Shown here: piece by piece, positions 17,222-25,276 of the stretch | Numbering within the stretch: position 1 is the stretch's first letter | Layout: each line of letters opens with the position of its first letter | NCBI GenBank assembly: GCA_017938145.1 | Contig: JAGBCB010000019.1 | Coordinates: 1-64,000 of the forward strand | DNA length: 64,000 nt | Reading direction: 5' to 3' | DNA from: Lachnospiraceae bacterium | GTDB lineage: Bacteria; Bacillota; Clostridia; Lachnospirales; Lachnospiraceae | The notes under the pieces: generated by a model | Told to the model about the DNA's origin: nothing | Databases searched by the model: none | Seen by the model: the letters and a program-made list of their open reading frames with translations, nothing else | Made by a program: the position numbers and the translations under genes

Positions 17222-18227
17222 TTTTGTCATCACCTGGGTGGATGGCAACGACAAGGCATGGCGGAATGAAAAAGCAAAATACAATCCGGAAGCAGGTACG
17301 GATGATGATGATGTCCGTTACCGCGATTGGGAGTTGTTAAAGTATTGGTTCCGGGGTGTGGAAAAATTTGCACCATGGGTAAGAAAGATACATTTTATTA
17401 CCTGGGGACATGTGCCGGAATGGCTGGATACAAGCAATCCCAAACTTCATATTGTAAGACATGAGGATTATATTCCGAAGGAGTATCTTCCGGTGTTTAA
17501 TTCCAACGTGTTGGAACTTTATATGCACAAAATTGAAGGGCTATCGGAGCATTTTGTTTATTTTAATGATGACTTTTATTTGGTTGATAAGATAATGCCG
17601 GAAGTTTTTTTTAAGAGTGGAAAACCATGTGATATGTTAGCTTTTCAGCCTGTGGTAGCCAATCCTAAAAATCCGGTCATGTCGCATTTGTACCTTAACA
17701 ATTCATTGGTACTTTGTAAGTATTTTAATAAAAGAGAGAATGTGAAACAGCATCCGGGAAATTATTTTAAACCGGGCTATCCGTCATTATATTTCTTTTA
17801 TAACATGCTGGAAATGGCGTTTCCACTGTATACCGGGTTCTTTACGGTGCATGGCCCGTCTCCTTATCTGAAAGAGACCTTTCAGGAAATTTGGGAAAAA
17901 GAAGAGGCTATGCTAAAGAACGTATCCACCCACCGGTTCCGCAGTAATGACGATGTAACGCCTTATTTATTCCGGGAATGGCAGAAGCTTTCCAATAACT
18001 TTGTGCCAACCAATGTGTTAAAGTATTTCCGTTATTTTAACATTGATAACGAAAACAAAAAATTATTACAGACAATAGAGAAGCAGAAGAAAAAAATTAT
18101 CTGCATCAACGACGGAGACATCGGTGCAGATTTTGAACACGTAAAACAGAAAGTGCAACAGGCATTTTCCAAGATTCTTCCGGAGGTATCCTCTTTTGAA
18201 CGAACAGCAGGCAGCGCAACTGAATAG
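17199..18227 (+). CDS. Stealth family sugar-phosphate transferase
   Basis: About 342 aa from ATG at 17199, chosen because GGGAGGAG sits 4-11 bases before it. It carries the Stealth conserved regions: CR1 IDFVITWVDGNDKAW near the start, CR2 RYRDWELLKYWFRG through EHFVYFNDDFYL, and CR3/CR4 around FFTVHGPSPYLKETF and HRFRSNDDVTPY. Stealth enzymes transfer hexose-1-phosphate groups to make phosphodiester-linked polysaccharides. Its presence suggests that the operon adds a sugar-phosphate polymer or decoration beyond plain Pel (inference). Confidence 0.9.
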   Translation: MTHHEEIDFVITWVDGNDKAWRNEKAKYNPEAGTDDDDVRYRDWELLKYWFRGVEKFAPWVRKIHFITWGHVPEWLDTSNPKLHIVRHEDYIPKEYLPVFNSNVLELYMHKIEGLSEHFVYFNDDFYLVDKIMPEVFFKSGKPCDMLAFQPVVANPKNPVMSHLYLNNSLVLCKYFNKRENVKQHPGNYFKPGYPSLYFFYNMLEMAFPLYTGFFTVHGPSPYLKETFQEIWEKEEAMLKNVSTHRFRSNDDVTPYLFREWQKLSNNFVPTNVLKYFRYFNIDNENKKLLQTIEKQKKKIICINDGDIGADFEHVKQKVQQAFSKILPEVSSFERTAGSATE

Positions 18228-20967
18228 AGAAGAAAAAAGCCGTACGGAATACTCAGCAAGAAACACTACAGTGGCTATGATAGCAAGAGTGATTGCCATC
18301 CTGCTTGGCTTTTGTACCCGAGTAGTGTTTACGCATACGTTGAGTGAAGAGTATGTTGGTATTAATGGTCTGTTTACCGATATTTTGAACGTGCTTGCGT
18401 TGTCAGAACTTGGTATCGGAACCGCAATTACGTATGCTTTGTACAAGCCGGTTGCAGAAAAGGATATCGAAAAACAGAAAGCCCTGATGCAGTTATACAA
18501 AAAGCTTTATCGCATTGTGGCGGCGGTTGTCCTGGCAGCAGGTTTATTAATTGTGCCGTTTTTGGATGTTCTGATTAAAAACCGGACGCAGGTAGAGCAT
18601 ATCACTCTGCTGTATCTGATGTATCTGGCAAATTCCGTGATTTCTTATCTGATGATTTATAAGAAAACCCTGATTGATGCACATCAGTTAAGCTATATCG
18701 GAGTGGTGTATCATACTATTTTCTTAATTTTGCAAAATGTTTTGCAGATGATAGTACTGGTAACCACAAAGAATTTTGTGTTGTTTCTAACTTTGCTGTT
18801 GGTTTGTACCCTGCTCAATAATATAGCGTTATCCTGCAGGGCAAACCGCATGTACCCTTATTTGAAGGACAAGCAGGTTGCACCGCTTACAAAAACCGAG
18901 AAGAAGGAAATCTCCCAAAATGTCCGGGCTATGCTCATGCATAAGGTAGGCGATGTGGTAGTCAATAATACCGATAATCTGCTGTTGTCTTCCTTAGTGG
19001 GAATTGTCAGTGTGGGTATCTACTCCAATTACTTTTTGATTATCGGTTCAGTGCGACAGGTACTGAACCAGGCATTCCAGGGGATTACCGCAAGTGTCGG
19101 AAACCTTGGCGTAGAAGAGAGTAACGCAAAGGTAAAAAGAGTTTTTGAAGCTTCATTTTTCATTGGTCAGTGGATGTTTGGATTTGCTGCCATATGCCTT
19201 TATGAGCTTCTCACCCCTTTTGTCGGAATGAGTTTTGGACAGCAGTATATTTTCAGCGCAGAAATTACATTGGTGCTGTGCCTGAATTTCTATTTTACGG
19301 GGATGAGGCAGGCTACCTTGGTTTTCAGGGATTCTCTTGGTCTGTTTTGGTATGACCGCTTTAAGTCTTTAGCGGAAGCAATTATAAATCTGGTGGTTTC
19401 TGTGGTGTTAGGATACTATCACGGAGTCATCGGAATATTTATCGGGACCTTGTGCAGTACACTTGCAACGTCCTTTTGGGTAGAACCGTATATGTTGTAT
19501 AAGCACCGGTTAAAAGCACCGGTAAAGGAGTACTTTTTCAAGTACTTTGGATATTCAATAATAACCGGTTTAACCTGGTGGCTGACCGATATCTTATGCA
19601 GACAATTTACCGGTGGGGTATTCCGTCAATTTGTATTGCGGATGCTTTGCTGTATTTTAGTGCCGAATCTTATTTTCTTACTTGTGTACTGCAGGAGTAA
19701 GGCATTTGTTTATGTAATAAAGAAATTAAAAAAGCTTTGGAAAAAGAAAAAAGCAGGTACTGAGGCGGAGACGGAAGGAGTAGCCTTTTCGAAGGAAGAA
19801 CAGAACCTTTTTGCTATGTTACGTAACAGTCTTCTGGGGAAAGCAGATGCCTTAGAAGCACTGACAGATGCAGAATGGAAAAATATGCTTCGGATTGCCA
19901 AAATGCACGGTGTTCGACCTACCTTATATTCTGAAGCATGTGAAAAAGAGCTTTTGCCGGAAGCTTTACGGGCAGAGGTTCAAAGTGCCGCAAACCAGAC
20001 AGTACTTCAACAATACCGGTTGTTGTTTTTGAGTAGTTATTTAACAAAATTGTTAGCTGAGCAAAATATTGCTTCTGCAATTTTAAAGGGAGTAACCATT
20101 GGTGCTTATTATCCGGTACCGGAGCTTCGTAAGTCGGGAGATGTGGACCTGCTTCTTATGAATCCTGAGGAACTGGAAAGAGTAAAACAGATTTTTTTAC
20201 AGGCCGGACTGCGAATCAAAGAAGAGCAGGCCGCATTACATCATGTGAGTTTTTCAACGTCGGAAGGAATCGAAGTTGAACTTCATACCATGCTGGCAGA
20301 ACCCTTTGACAATGAAAAAACCAATCAGATGCTGCAGAAACTTCTGGCAGAACTGAAAGGACAGGTTGTCACAGAACCGGTTATGGGATTGGAACTTCCG
20401 GTACTGCCGGGGGCCTATTATGCGTTCGAATTACTGATTCATATGCTGCAGCATTTCCTGCGTTCCGGATTTGGTCTCCGCTTGTTGTGCGACTGGGTGA
20501 TGTTTTGGCAAAAACCTTTGCCACCGGATGAGCATCAGAAGTATTTGGAACTGGTGGAACAAATGGGTCTGAAGGGTTTTTCAGATATGGTAACCCTAGC
20601 CTGCATCCGCTTCCTGGGTTTGCAGGAAGCTTTGGTAGAGTGGATGGATTTATCCGGAGAGTATCAGATAGAAGCCTTTATGCGGGAGATTTTGGACGCT
20701 GAGGAATTTGGTAAGTCTAACAATAACCGCATGGTAGTCTTACGTGGTACCGGATTTTCGGATTATGTAAGGGAATTTCATCATCAGATGCGTTTGAATT
20801 ATCCAAAGGCCGGCAGATGCTTTGTTTTCTGGCCGTTTTTGTGGGTTGCAACTTTGGTGCGGTTTATGAGGAATAATAAGAATTTTAGAAAGACTGCCAC
20901 CTGGGATATTTTAAAAGAAGCAAGCCGTAGAAGCAGAATAATGAAGGAAATAAGGTTGTTTAAATAA
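18196..20967 (+). CDS. Wzx-type flippase fused to an NTP_transf_5 nucleotidyltransferase
   Basis: 923-aa single reading frame. Residues 1-510 are a MOP-superfamily oligosaccharide flippase with about 12-14 hydrophobic segments, starting after NTTVAMIARVIAILLG. A basic linker (KKLKKLWKKKKAG) leads into residues about 530-920, an NTP_transf_5 (PF14907-type) domain with LKGVTIGAYYPVPELRKSGD and the DxD motif GDVDLLL at 648-654. Such nucleotidyltransferases are usually stand-alone and occur in lasso and other RiPP clusters with HprK-like and PqqD proteins. The start is TTG at 18196 with GGAGGT nine bases upstream. The fusion is unusual and ties the polysaccharide genes to the RiPP-like genes. Confidence 0.85.
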   Translation: MNEQQAAQLNREEKSRTEYSARNTTVAMIARVIAILLGFCTRVVFTHTLSEEYVGINGLFTDILNVLALSELGIGTAITYALYKPVAEKDIEKQKALMQLYKKLYRIVAAVVLAAGLLIVPFLDVLIKNRTQVEHITLLYLMYLANSVISYLMIYKKTLIDAHQLSYIGVVYHTIFLILQNVLQMIVLVTTKNFVLFLTLLLVCTLLNNIALSCRANRMYPYLKDKQVAPLTKTEKKEISQNVRAMLMHKVGDVVVNNTDNLLLSSLVGIVSVGIYSNYFLIIGSVRQVLNQAFQGITASVGNLGVEESNAKVKRVFEASFFIGQWMFGFAAICLYELLTPFVGMSFGQQYIFSAEITLVLCLNFYFTGMRQATLVFRDSLGLFWYDRFKSLAEAIINLVVSVVLGYYHGVIGIFIGTLCSTLATSFWVEPYMLYKHRLKAPVKEYFFKYFGYSIITGLTWWLTDILCRQFTGGVFRQFVLRMLCCILVPNLIFLLVYCRSKAFVYVIKKLKKLWKKKKAGTEAETEGVAFSKEEQNLFAMLRNSLLGKADALEALTDAEWKNMLRIAKMHGVRPTLYSEACEKELLPEALRAEVQSAANQTVLQQYRLLFLSSYLTKLLAEQNIASAILKGVTIGAYYPVPELRKSGDVDLLLMNPEELERVKQIFLQAGLRIKEEQAALHHVSFSTSEGIEVELHTMLAEPFDNEKTNQMLQKLLAELKGQVVTEPVMGLELPVLPGAYYAFELLIHMLQHFLRSGFGLRLLCDWVMFWQKPLPPDEHQKYLELVEQMGLKGFSDMVTLACIRFLGLQEALVEWMDLSGEYQIEAFMREILDAEEFGKSNNNRMVVLRGTGFSDYVREFHHQMRLNYPKAGRCFVFWPFLWVATLVRFMRNNKNFRKTATWDILKEASRRSRIMKEIRLFK

Positions 20968-21002
20968 CCTCAACAAAAATTTTCGAAAATTCCTAAAAAG
21001 GC

Positions 21003-21031
21003 TTTACAAAATCGACATAATATGCTAAACT
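21003..21031 (+). promoter_or_regulatory. Candidate upstream promoter P1
   Basis: TTTACA at 21003-21008, 17-bp spacer, TAAACT at 21026-21031. It lies in the gap between the flippase fusion and the first leader-peptide gene and would give a transcript with a roughly 135-nt leader. Confidence 0.45.
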
Positions 21032-21099
21032 TGCGGAGTACTTTATCGTGATAAAGGAATAGAGCGACAGCGGGTATTAGCAGAACAAGGCAGAATTGC

Positions 21100-21128
21100 T
21101 TTACATAACAGGAAAAAAGTGCTATAAT
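21100..21128 (+). promoter_or_regulatory. Strong promoter P2 of the first leader-peptide gene
   Basis: TTTACA at 21100-21105, exactly 17 bp, TATAAT at 21123-21128, 48 bp before the ATG at 21176. The gene therefore has its own strong promoter and is not simply the tail of the Pel operon. Confidence 0.75.
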
Positions 21129-21175
21129 TTGAAGTGTAAAGACGTGCTTTTTTCATAAGAAAGGGGAATGATAAT

Positions 21176-21571
21176 ATGAAGAATTATGAAAAGCCGGTGG
21201 TAATGGTAAACGAAGGATTAGCAGAAGGTGTGTATGCAGCGAGTGGTAGTGTTCGTGCTATAGGAGATGATGGTTGTTGGCAGGTTGATGTTTCTTTTAC
21301 AGCGCATGCAGATCATTGTGAAGTTCAGATTGCATGTGTGCATCCAAATCCAAATCCTACACATGCATCTTCTATTACTGTAGAAATTGTGTTTAATAAG
21401 TCTGTAATGTATAACGATAAAGAAGTTGGCAGTGTCTTAACATTGGTTGGTGGACCAGGCACATCAAATTCTAATGAGAATGTAACATGGAATATTCAAG
21501 TATATGCGGCAGATGGAAATAACGCAGGTGTATCGATTGTCAGCGCTACATATGATTGTGCAGGATTATAA
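21176..21571 (+). CDS. Leader-bearing small protein 1 (RiPP-like precursor)
   Basis: 131 aa. The N-terminus has KNYEKPVV (2-9), seven residues, then EGVYAASG (17-24). The same leader with identical spacing occurs in the minus-strand gene at 23466-23831, although the rest of the two proteins is unrelated. After the leader comes a beta-rich, Asn/Ser/Val-rich region with four Cys. There is no Sec-type hydrophobic core, so export by the adjacent ABC transporter is likely (inference). V-Y-A fits the -3/-1 rule of signal-peptidase-like enzymes. ATG has AAGGGG upstream. The function of the mature part is unknown. Confidence 0.8.
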   Translation: MKNYEKPVVMVNEGLAEGVYAASGSVRAIGDDGCWQVDVSFTAHADHCEVQIACVHPNPNPTHASSITVEIVFNKSVMYNDKEVGSVLTLVGGPGTSNSNENVTWNIQVYAADGNNAGVSIVSATYDCAGL

Positions 21572-21581
21572 TTGAATTATT

Positions 21582-21617
21582 AAAAGGCACTATCTGATAG
21601 AGATAGTGCCTTTTGTA
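21582..21617 (+). terminator. Hairpin between precursor 1 and the ABC exporter
   Basis: Perfect 14-bp stem AAAAGGCACTATCT (21582-21595) / AGATAGTGCCTTTT (21601-21614). It lies between the precursor stop and the exporter start. Leaky termination here would make much more precursor mRNA than exporter mRNA, a common arrangement in peptide export operons. Confidence 0.7.
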
Positions 21618-21631
21618 GTAAGAGGAATCTC

Positions 21632-23398
21632 ATGAAACAACGAATTCAATTTTATCTCAACCGAATAAAAGAAGGCCGTCTTCAGGAAATGTGGCTGCAG
21701 ACTAAATGGATCTATTCCTATGCCCGTCACTATTGGAAGGCAATGATTTTCTATACTGCCTTGGGTATGGTGGGCACGGTGGTCAGTCTGCTTTCCAGTC
21801 TGGTATCCCGTGACCTGGTAGATATTATTACCGGACATCAAACCGGTAAGGTGGTGGAAACCTTTGCCATTATGATTGGGTTACAGATAGGCACCATGGT
21901 AATGAATCAGGTTTCTAATTATTTTTCCGGTTACATCAGCATGAAGGTGGATGCGGAAATCAAGTCCGACATTTTTTCTAAGATTCTGGTAACGGACTGG
22001 GAATCCTTAACCGGCTATCATACCGGAGATTTGCTGACCCGTTGGGGAAGTGATGCATCTGCTATTTCTTCCGGCGTGTTGAATTTTGTACCAAATCTGA
22101 TTATCACGGTATTCCGCTTTATCAGTGCATTGGTAGTAATGGCGTACCATGATGTTTCCTTTGTGATTTTTGCGTTTCTTGGAATGCCGGTCAGCCTGAT
22201 TATGTCCAAGACTTTGATGAACCGCATGGTAAACAACAATAAGCGAAGTGCGGCCATGGGGGCAAAAATGTCCGGTTTTAATCAGGAGGCATTTTCCAAC
22301 ATTCAGACGATTAAGGCTTTCGATTTAACCGGTGCGTATACCGGAAAATTGAAAAAGCTTCAAAAGGAATATATCGATATGCGTCTCGAATTCCAGCGTA
22401 TGTCCATGGGAACGAGTTTTATTTTATCTTTGGTAAGTATGCTGGTATCTTATTCCGCATATGCCTGGGGCATATACCGGGTGTGGAGCGGTGCCATTAC
22501 TTACGGCTCCATGACCATGTTTTTAGGGCTTTCCGGCACCTTAACCGGAAGTGTACATAACTTGACATCGCTGATTCCGTCCATTATCAGCCTGACTACT
22601 TCGGCAGGCCGTCTTATGGACATTGTGGAGATGCCGCGGGAAGATTACAGCAATAAAGATGATGTGAAATCGTTTTGGGAACAGAACAAGCAGAAGGGTA
22701 TCAGCCTGCAGGTAAATGAGGTGGATTATGCCTATAAAACAGGAACCAAAGTTTTTGAAGGAGCGTCTCTGGAAGTAAATCCGGGCGAAATTGTTGCCTT
22801 GGTTGGTCCGTCCGGCGAGGGAAAAACCACCATGCTCCGTTTGATTCTTTCCTTAATTGCGGGGCAGTCCGGCGAAGCTCATTTAAGAGGTAATTTGAAC
22901 AACGAAAGCGTGGACTTAACGCCGTCTACCCGATTCCTGTTTTCTTACGTACCACAGGGAAATACCATGTTTTCAGGTACGATTGCGGAGAACATGCGTA
23001 ATATAAAGGAAGATGCTACCGATGAAGAAATCCAAAAGGCGTTGGAACTTGCCTGTGCATGGGAGTTTGTCAGCAAGCTGCCGGATGGTATTCACAGCAA
23101 GGTGCAGGAGAGAGGCGGCGGCTTTTCCGAAGGCCAGGCCCAGCGTCTGTCCATTGCCCGTGCCCTGCTTCGGGATACGCCGATTCTGCTTTTGGATGAG
23201 GCAACCTCCGCCCTCGATGTGGCAACCGAACGCAAGGTGCTGAAAAACATCATGAGTGATGATAATCCGAGAACCTGTATCGTAACAACCCACAGACCTA
23301 CTGTGCTCAGTGCGTGCACCAGAGTGTATGCAATTCGGGACAGGCGCTGCGAGGTGCTGAATGAGCAGGAGATAGAGGAGTTGGTAAGAGGATTTTGA
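21632..23398 (+). CDS. ABC exporter (TM-NBD half transporter, no peptidase domain)
   Basis: 588 aa: six-helix transmembrane domain about residues 25-340, then an ATPase domain with Walker A GPSGEGKTT, signature FSEGQAQRLS and Walker B ILLLDEATSALD. It forms a homodimeric exporter of the peptide/lipid class. There is no N-terminal C39 peptidase domain, so any leader removal needs another enzyme; the S24/S26 peptidase at 25277 is the local candidate. It is directly downstream of leader-peptide gene 1 with only the hairpin between. Exporter assignment is firm, cargo is inference. Confidence 0.88.
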   Translation: MKQRIQFYLNRIKEGRLQEMWLQTKWIYSYARHYWKAMIFYTALGMVGTVVSLLSSLVSRDLVDIITGHQTGKVVETFAIMIGLQIGTMVMNQVSNYFSGYISMKVDAEIKSDIFSKILVTDWESLTGYHTGDLLTRWGSDASAISSGVLNFVPNLIITVFRFISALVVMAYHDVSFVIFAFLGMPVSLIMSKTLMNRMVNNNKRSAAMGAKMSGFNQEAFSNIQTIKAFDLTGAYTGKLKKLQKEYIDMRLEFQRMSMGTSFILSLVSMLVSYSAYAWGIYRVWSGAITYGSMTMFLGLSGTLTGSVHNLTSLIPSIISLTTSAGRLMDIVEMPREDYSNKDDVKSFWEQNKQKGISLQVNEVDYAYKTGTKVFEGASLEVNPGEIVALVGPSGEGKTTMLRLILSLIAGQSGEAHLRGNLNNESVDLTPSTRFLFSYVPQGNTMFSGTIAENMRNIKEDATDEEIQKALELACAWEFVSKLPDGIHSKVQERGGGFSEGQAQRLSIARALLRDTPILLLDEATSALDVATERKVLKNIMSDDNPRTCIVTTHRPTVLSACTRVYAIRDRRCEVLNEQEIEELVRGF

Positions 23399-23418
23399 TA
23401 AAATGAATTAATTAAGTA

Positions 23419-23451
23419 AGGGACTGCTGATTCTTATGAACAGCAGTCCCT
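23419..23451. terminator. Convergent hairpin
   Basis: Perfect 11-bp stem AGGGACTGCTG / CAGCAGTCCCT between the plus-strand exporter and the minus-strand leader-peptide gene. It has few T residues on either side, so termination efficiency is uncertain. Confidence 0.55.
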
Positions 23452-23465
23452 GATTGGATAAAAGA

Positions 23466-23831
23466 TTACCAAAGATTTGTATTTGTCACAGTGGCGTTTG
23501 CTTCATAACCCTCTCGTTCCCAACGAGGCAGGTTAGTTGCTGTTTCATAAGATCCAGCTTGATTAGCATTATCATAATCAGCGTTCTTTTCAAAAGAACA
23601 ATGATTATACGGAATATTATCGACTCCAACACCACGCCATTGTGGACATCCGGTGCAACCATAATACTCTATGTAGGTAGTAGCAGTTGTGTTTGACTCT
23701 CTAAAACCGGGCATGGCATTACTGTGGCAAAGAGGATAATAAGGATTATTTGGATTTCCACTTCCCGCATAAACACCTTCACAGCAACCACAAGTTAATT
23801 CTACTACAGGTTTTTCATAGTTCTTTTTCAT
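23466..23831 (-). CDS. Leader-bearing small protein 2 (Cys/Asn/Tyr-rich RiPP-like precursor)
   Basis: 121 aa from ATG at 23831, chosen over the GTG one codon earlier because GGGGG lies at good distance. Leader: KNYEKPVV (3-10), seven residues including C-G-C-C, then EGVYAGSG (18-25), with the same spacing as precursor 1 although the DNA uses different codons. The remainder is rich in Asn, Tyr, Gly and Pro and has four Cys (for example YYGCTGCPQW), quite unlike precursor 1. No Sec signal peptide. A short core-type product, disulfide-rich or modified, is plausible; activity unknown. Confidence 0.75.
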   Translation of the reverse strand: MKKNYEKPVVELTCGCCEGVYAGSGNPNNPYYPLCHSNAMPGFRESNTTATTYIEYYGCTGCPQWRGVGVDNIPYNHCSFEKNADYDNANQAGSYETATNLPRWEREGYEANATVTNTNLW

Positions 23832-23878
23832 CACAATTTATCCCCCTTTATAAGATAAACTTACTATGTAGTACACTT

Positions 23879-23907
23879 ATTTTACAATATAAGAACATAT
23901 GTGTAAA
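23879..23907 (-). promoter_or_regulatory. Promoter of leader-peptide gene 2
   Basis: On the minus strand: TTTACA (23907-23902), exactly 17 bp, TAAAAT (23884-23879). It uses the same -35 as the promoter of precursor 1. Confidence 0.7.
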
Positions 23908-23925
23908 GGAAAAAAGAAAAAAAGC

Positions 23926-25152
23926 CTAAAATTCTTTTGCAATTCTTTCCCTCATTACCACCGCCGCACTCTTTTCTTTCGTGCAAAACAGCTTACATAC
24001 CAAAATATCTTCTGTGATGTTTTCCACAACCTCTAAATTTTTCTCCCACTGTTCTTTGGTCCAGGAAGGGGAAATCAGACGCTGGGAAACCAGGAGCTGC
24101 TTTTGGTCGGCAGTAATTTCTTCGGTGTAGTCGGTGGTGCCGCGGTTGACCAGGATGATGCCGCCCAGAGGATAGGTTCCGGTATCGTAGATACCAGAAG
24201 TGCCGCACCAAGGAATGCCATGGACCACGGGAGTGCCGTCTTCCATAGCAAGGAGGTTGAGGTCACCGTTAATAACCGGAGTGTTAAACTGTTCTTTCCA
24301 AAGGTTGGTATGGGTGGACTTACCCATGCCGGAGTGACCGGAAAAAAGCCAAAGCTTGTCCTTGTACAGGATGCTGGCGGAATGCAGGGCTGCCATACCG
24401 TGCTTTTGTGCGAGGTATAAGAAAACCAGCCGCAGGGCATGGAAAAAAGCGTAGTGGAAGTCAGAGTTGTAAGGCGGCAGACTGTAGCAGTGGGCAGTGT
24501 GACCGTCCTTACTAAGGTGTATTTCCAAATGCTTTTTTGCCATTGGAAAGTGCAGGAGATAGTAATTTTCCTGTTCTATGATATTTAGTTCTGCATTATG
24601 CAGAAGTACCCGACCGGGAGGAGCTTCAGCAGGCAATTCGGAATGCAGGACAATGGTTTGGTTATCTTTAACTTGTGTTGCTTCAGCGTTTTCTGTTAGG
24701 AAATCTGAAAATTCCGACGGGAAGGCTTCGGCAGGACCGGAGTAAGTAAGCAGGATACCGCCTATAATAATCTGCTTTTGACAGACATTGGTGTCTATAA
24801 TGCCCGAAGTATCTTTTACGGACTTTTCACGGGAAGTTCCCAGCTTAGTAACGGCATAGCCGGAAGCCGGTGTTTCTGTTTCTACAAGGATACCGTAGTT
24901 TTTTAACTGGTTCACAAATTTGGAAATTTCTTCTTTGAATTCCGGCAGTTCTTCTTCGGAAACCTCGTAGTAGGCAGAACTTTCGGCAATTATTTCATCC
25001 ATGGAAAGCTCCTTGGCAAGCAGATTCCACAAATACACACCGGTGGCGTTGGTTTTTAAGCCCCGTTGATGGTCTGCTATCATCTGTCCATAAGGGAGAA
25101 GATAGGGAACGCCTGCGATTTCTTTTAAAATAAAACTGCTGTTTTGCTTCAT
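23926..25152 (-). CDS. PqqD domain fused to HPr-kinase-like ATPase
   Basis: 408 aa from ATG at 25152 (AAAGGAG upstream on the minus strand); an earlier in-frame ATG at 25230 lacks a ribosome site. Residues 1-95 are PqqD-like (GVPYLLPYGQMIADHQRGLK, then GVYLWNLL and a helix ending NYGILVE). Residues about 235-400 are HPr kinase-like, with a P-loop SGHSGMGKST (271-280) followed by NGDLNLLAMEDG and HGIPWCGTSG. HprK homologues in RiPP clusters phosphorylate or activate precursor peptides. The fused PqqD would bring the leader peptide to the kinase (inference). It is transcribed divergently from the peptidase gene. Confidence 0.85.
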   Translation of the reverse strand: MKQNSSFILKEIAGVPYLLPYGQMIADHQRGLKTNATGVYLWNLLAKELSMDEIIAESSAYYEVSEEELPEFKEEISKFVNQLKNYGILVETETPASGYAVTKLGTSREKSVKDTSGIIDTNVCQKQIIIGGILLTYSGPAEAFPSEFSDFLTENAEATQVKDNQTIVLHSELPAEAPPGRVLLHNAELNIIEQENYYLLHFPMAKKHLEIHLSKDGHTAHCYSLPPYNSDFHYAFFHALRLVFLYLAQKHGMAALHSASILYKDKLWLFSGHSGMGKSTHTNLWKEQFNTPVINGDLNLLAMEDGTPVVHGIPWCGTSGIYDTGTYPLGGIILVNRGTTDYTEEITADQKQLLVSQRLISPSWTKEQWEKNLEVVENITEDILVCKLFCTKEKSAAVVMRERIAKEF

Positions 25153-25182
25153 GGTCGGTCCGCTCCTTTTTTCATTAAAGAT

Positions 25183-25215
25183 AGTATAGCATTTTTCCGG
25201 AAAAAAAGCTATACT
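25183..25215. promoter_or_regulatory. Palindromic divergent promoter/operator
   Basis: AGTATAGC (25183-25190) and GCTATACT (25208-25215) are exact inverted repeats around the palindromic centre TTTTTCCGGAAAAA. Each arm contains a TATACT -10 element for one direction, so the minus-strand PqqD-HprK gene and the plus-strand peptidase gene start from one symmetric element. Clear -35 boxes are missing, which suggests activator dependence (inference). Confidence 0.55.
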
Positions 25216-25276
25216 GTACATAGAGAACAAAACAAGGCCGTTATGAGGCTGTTTTGTAACGGGAGAGGAACGTGGA

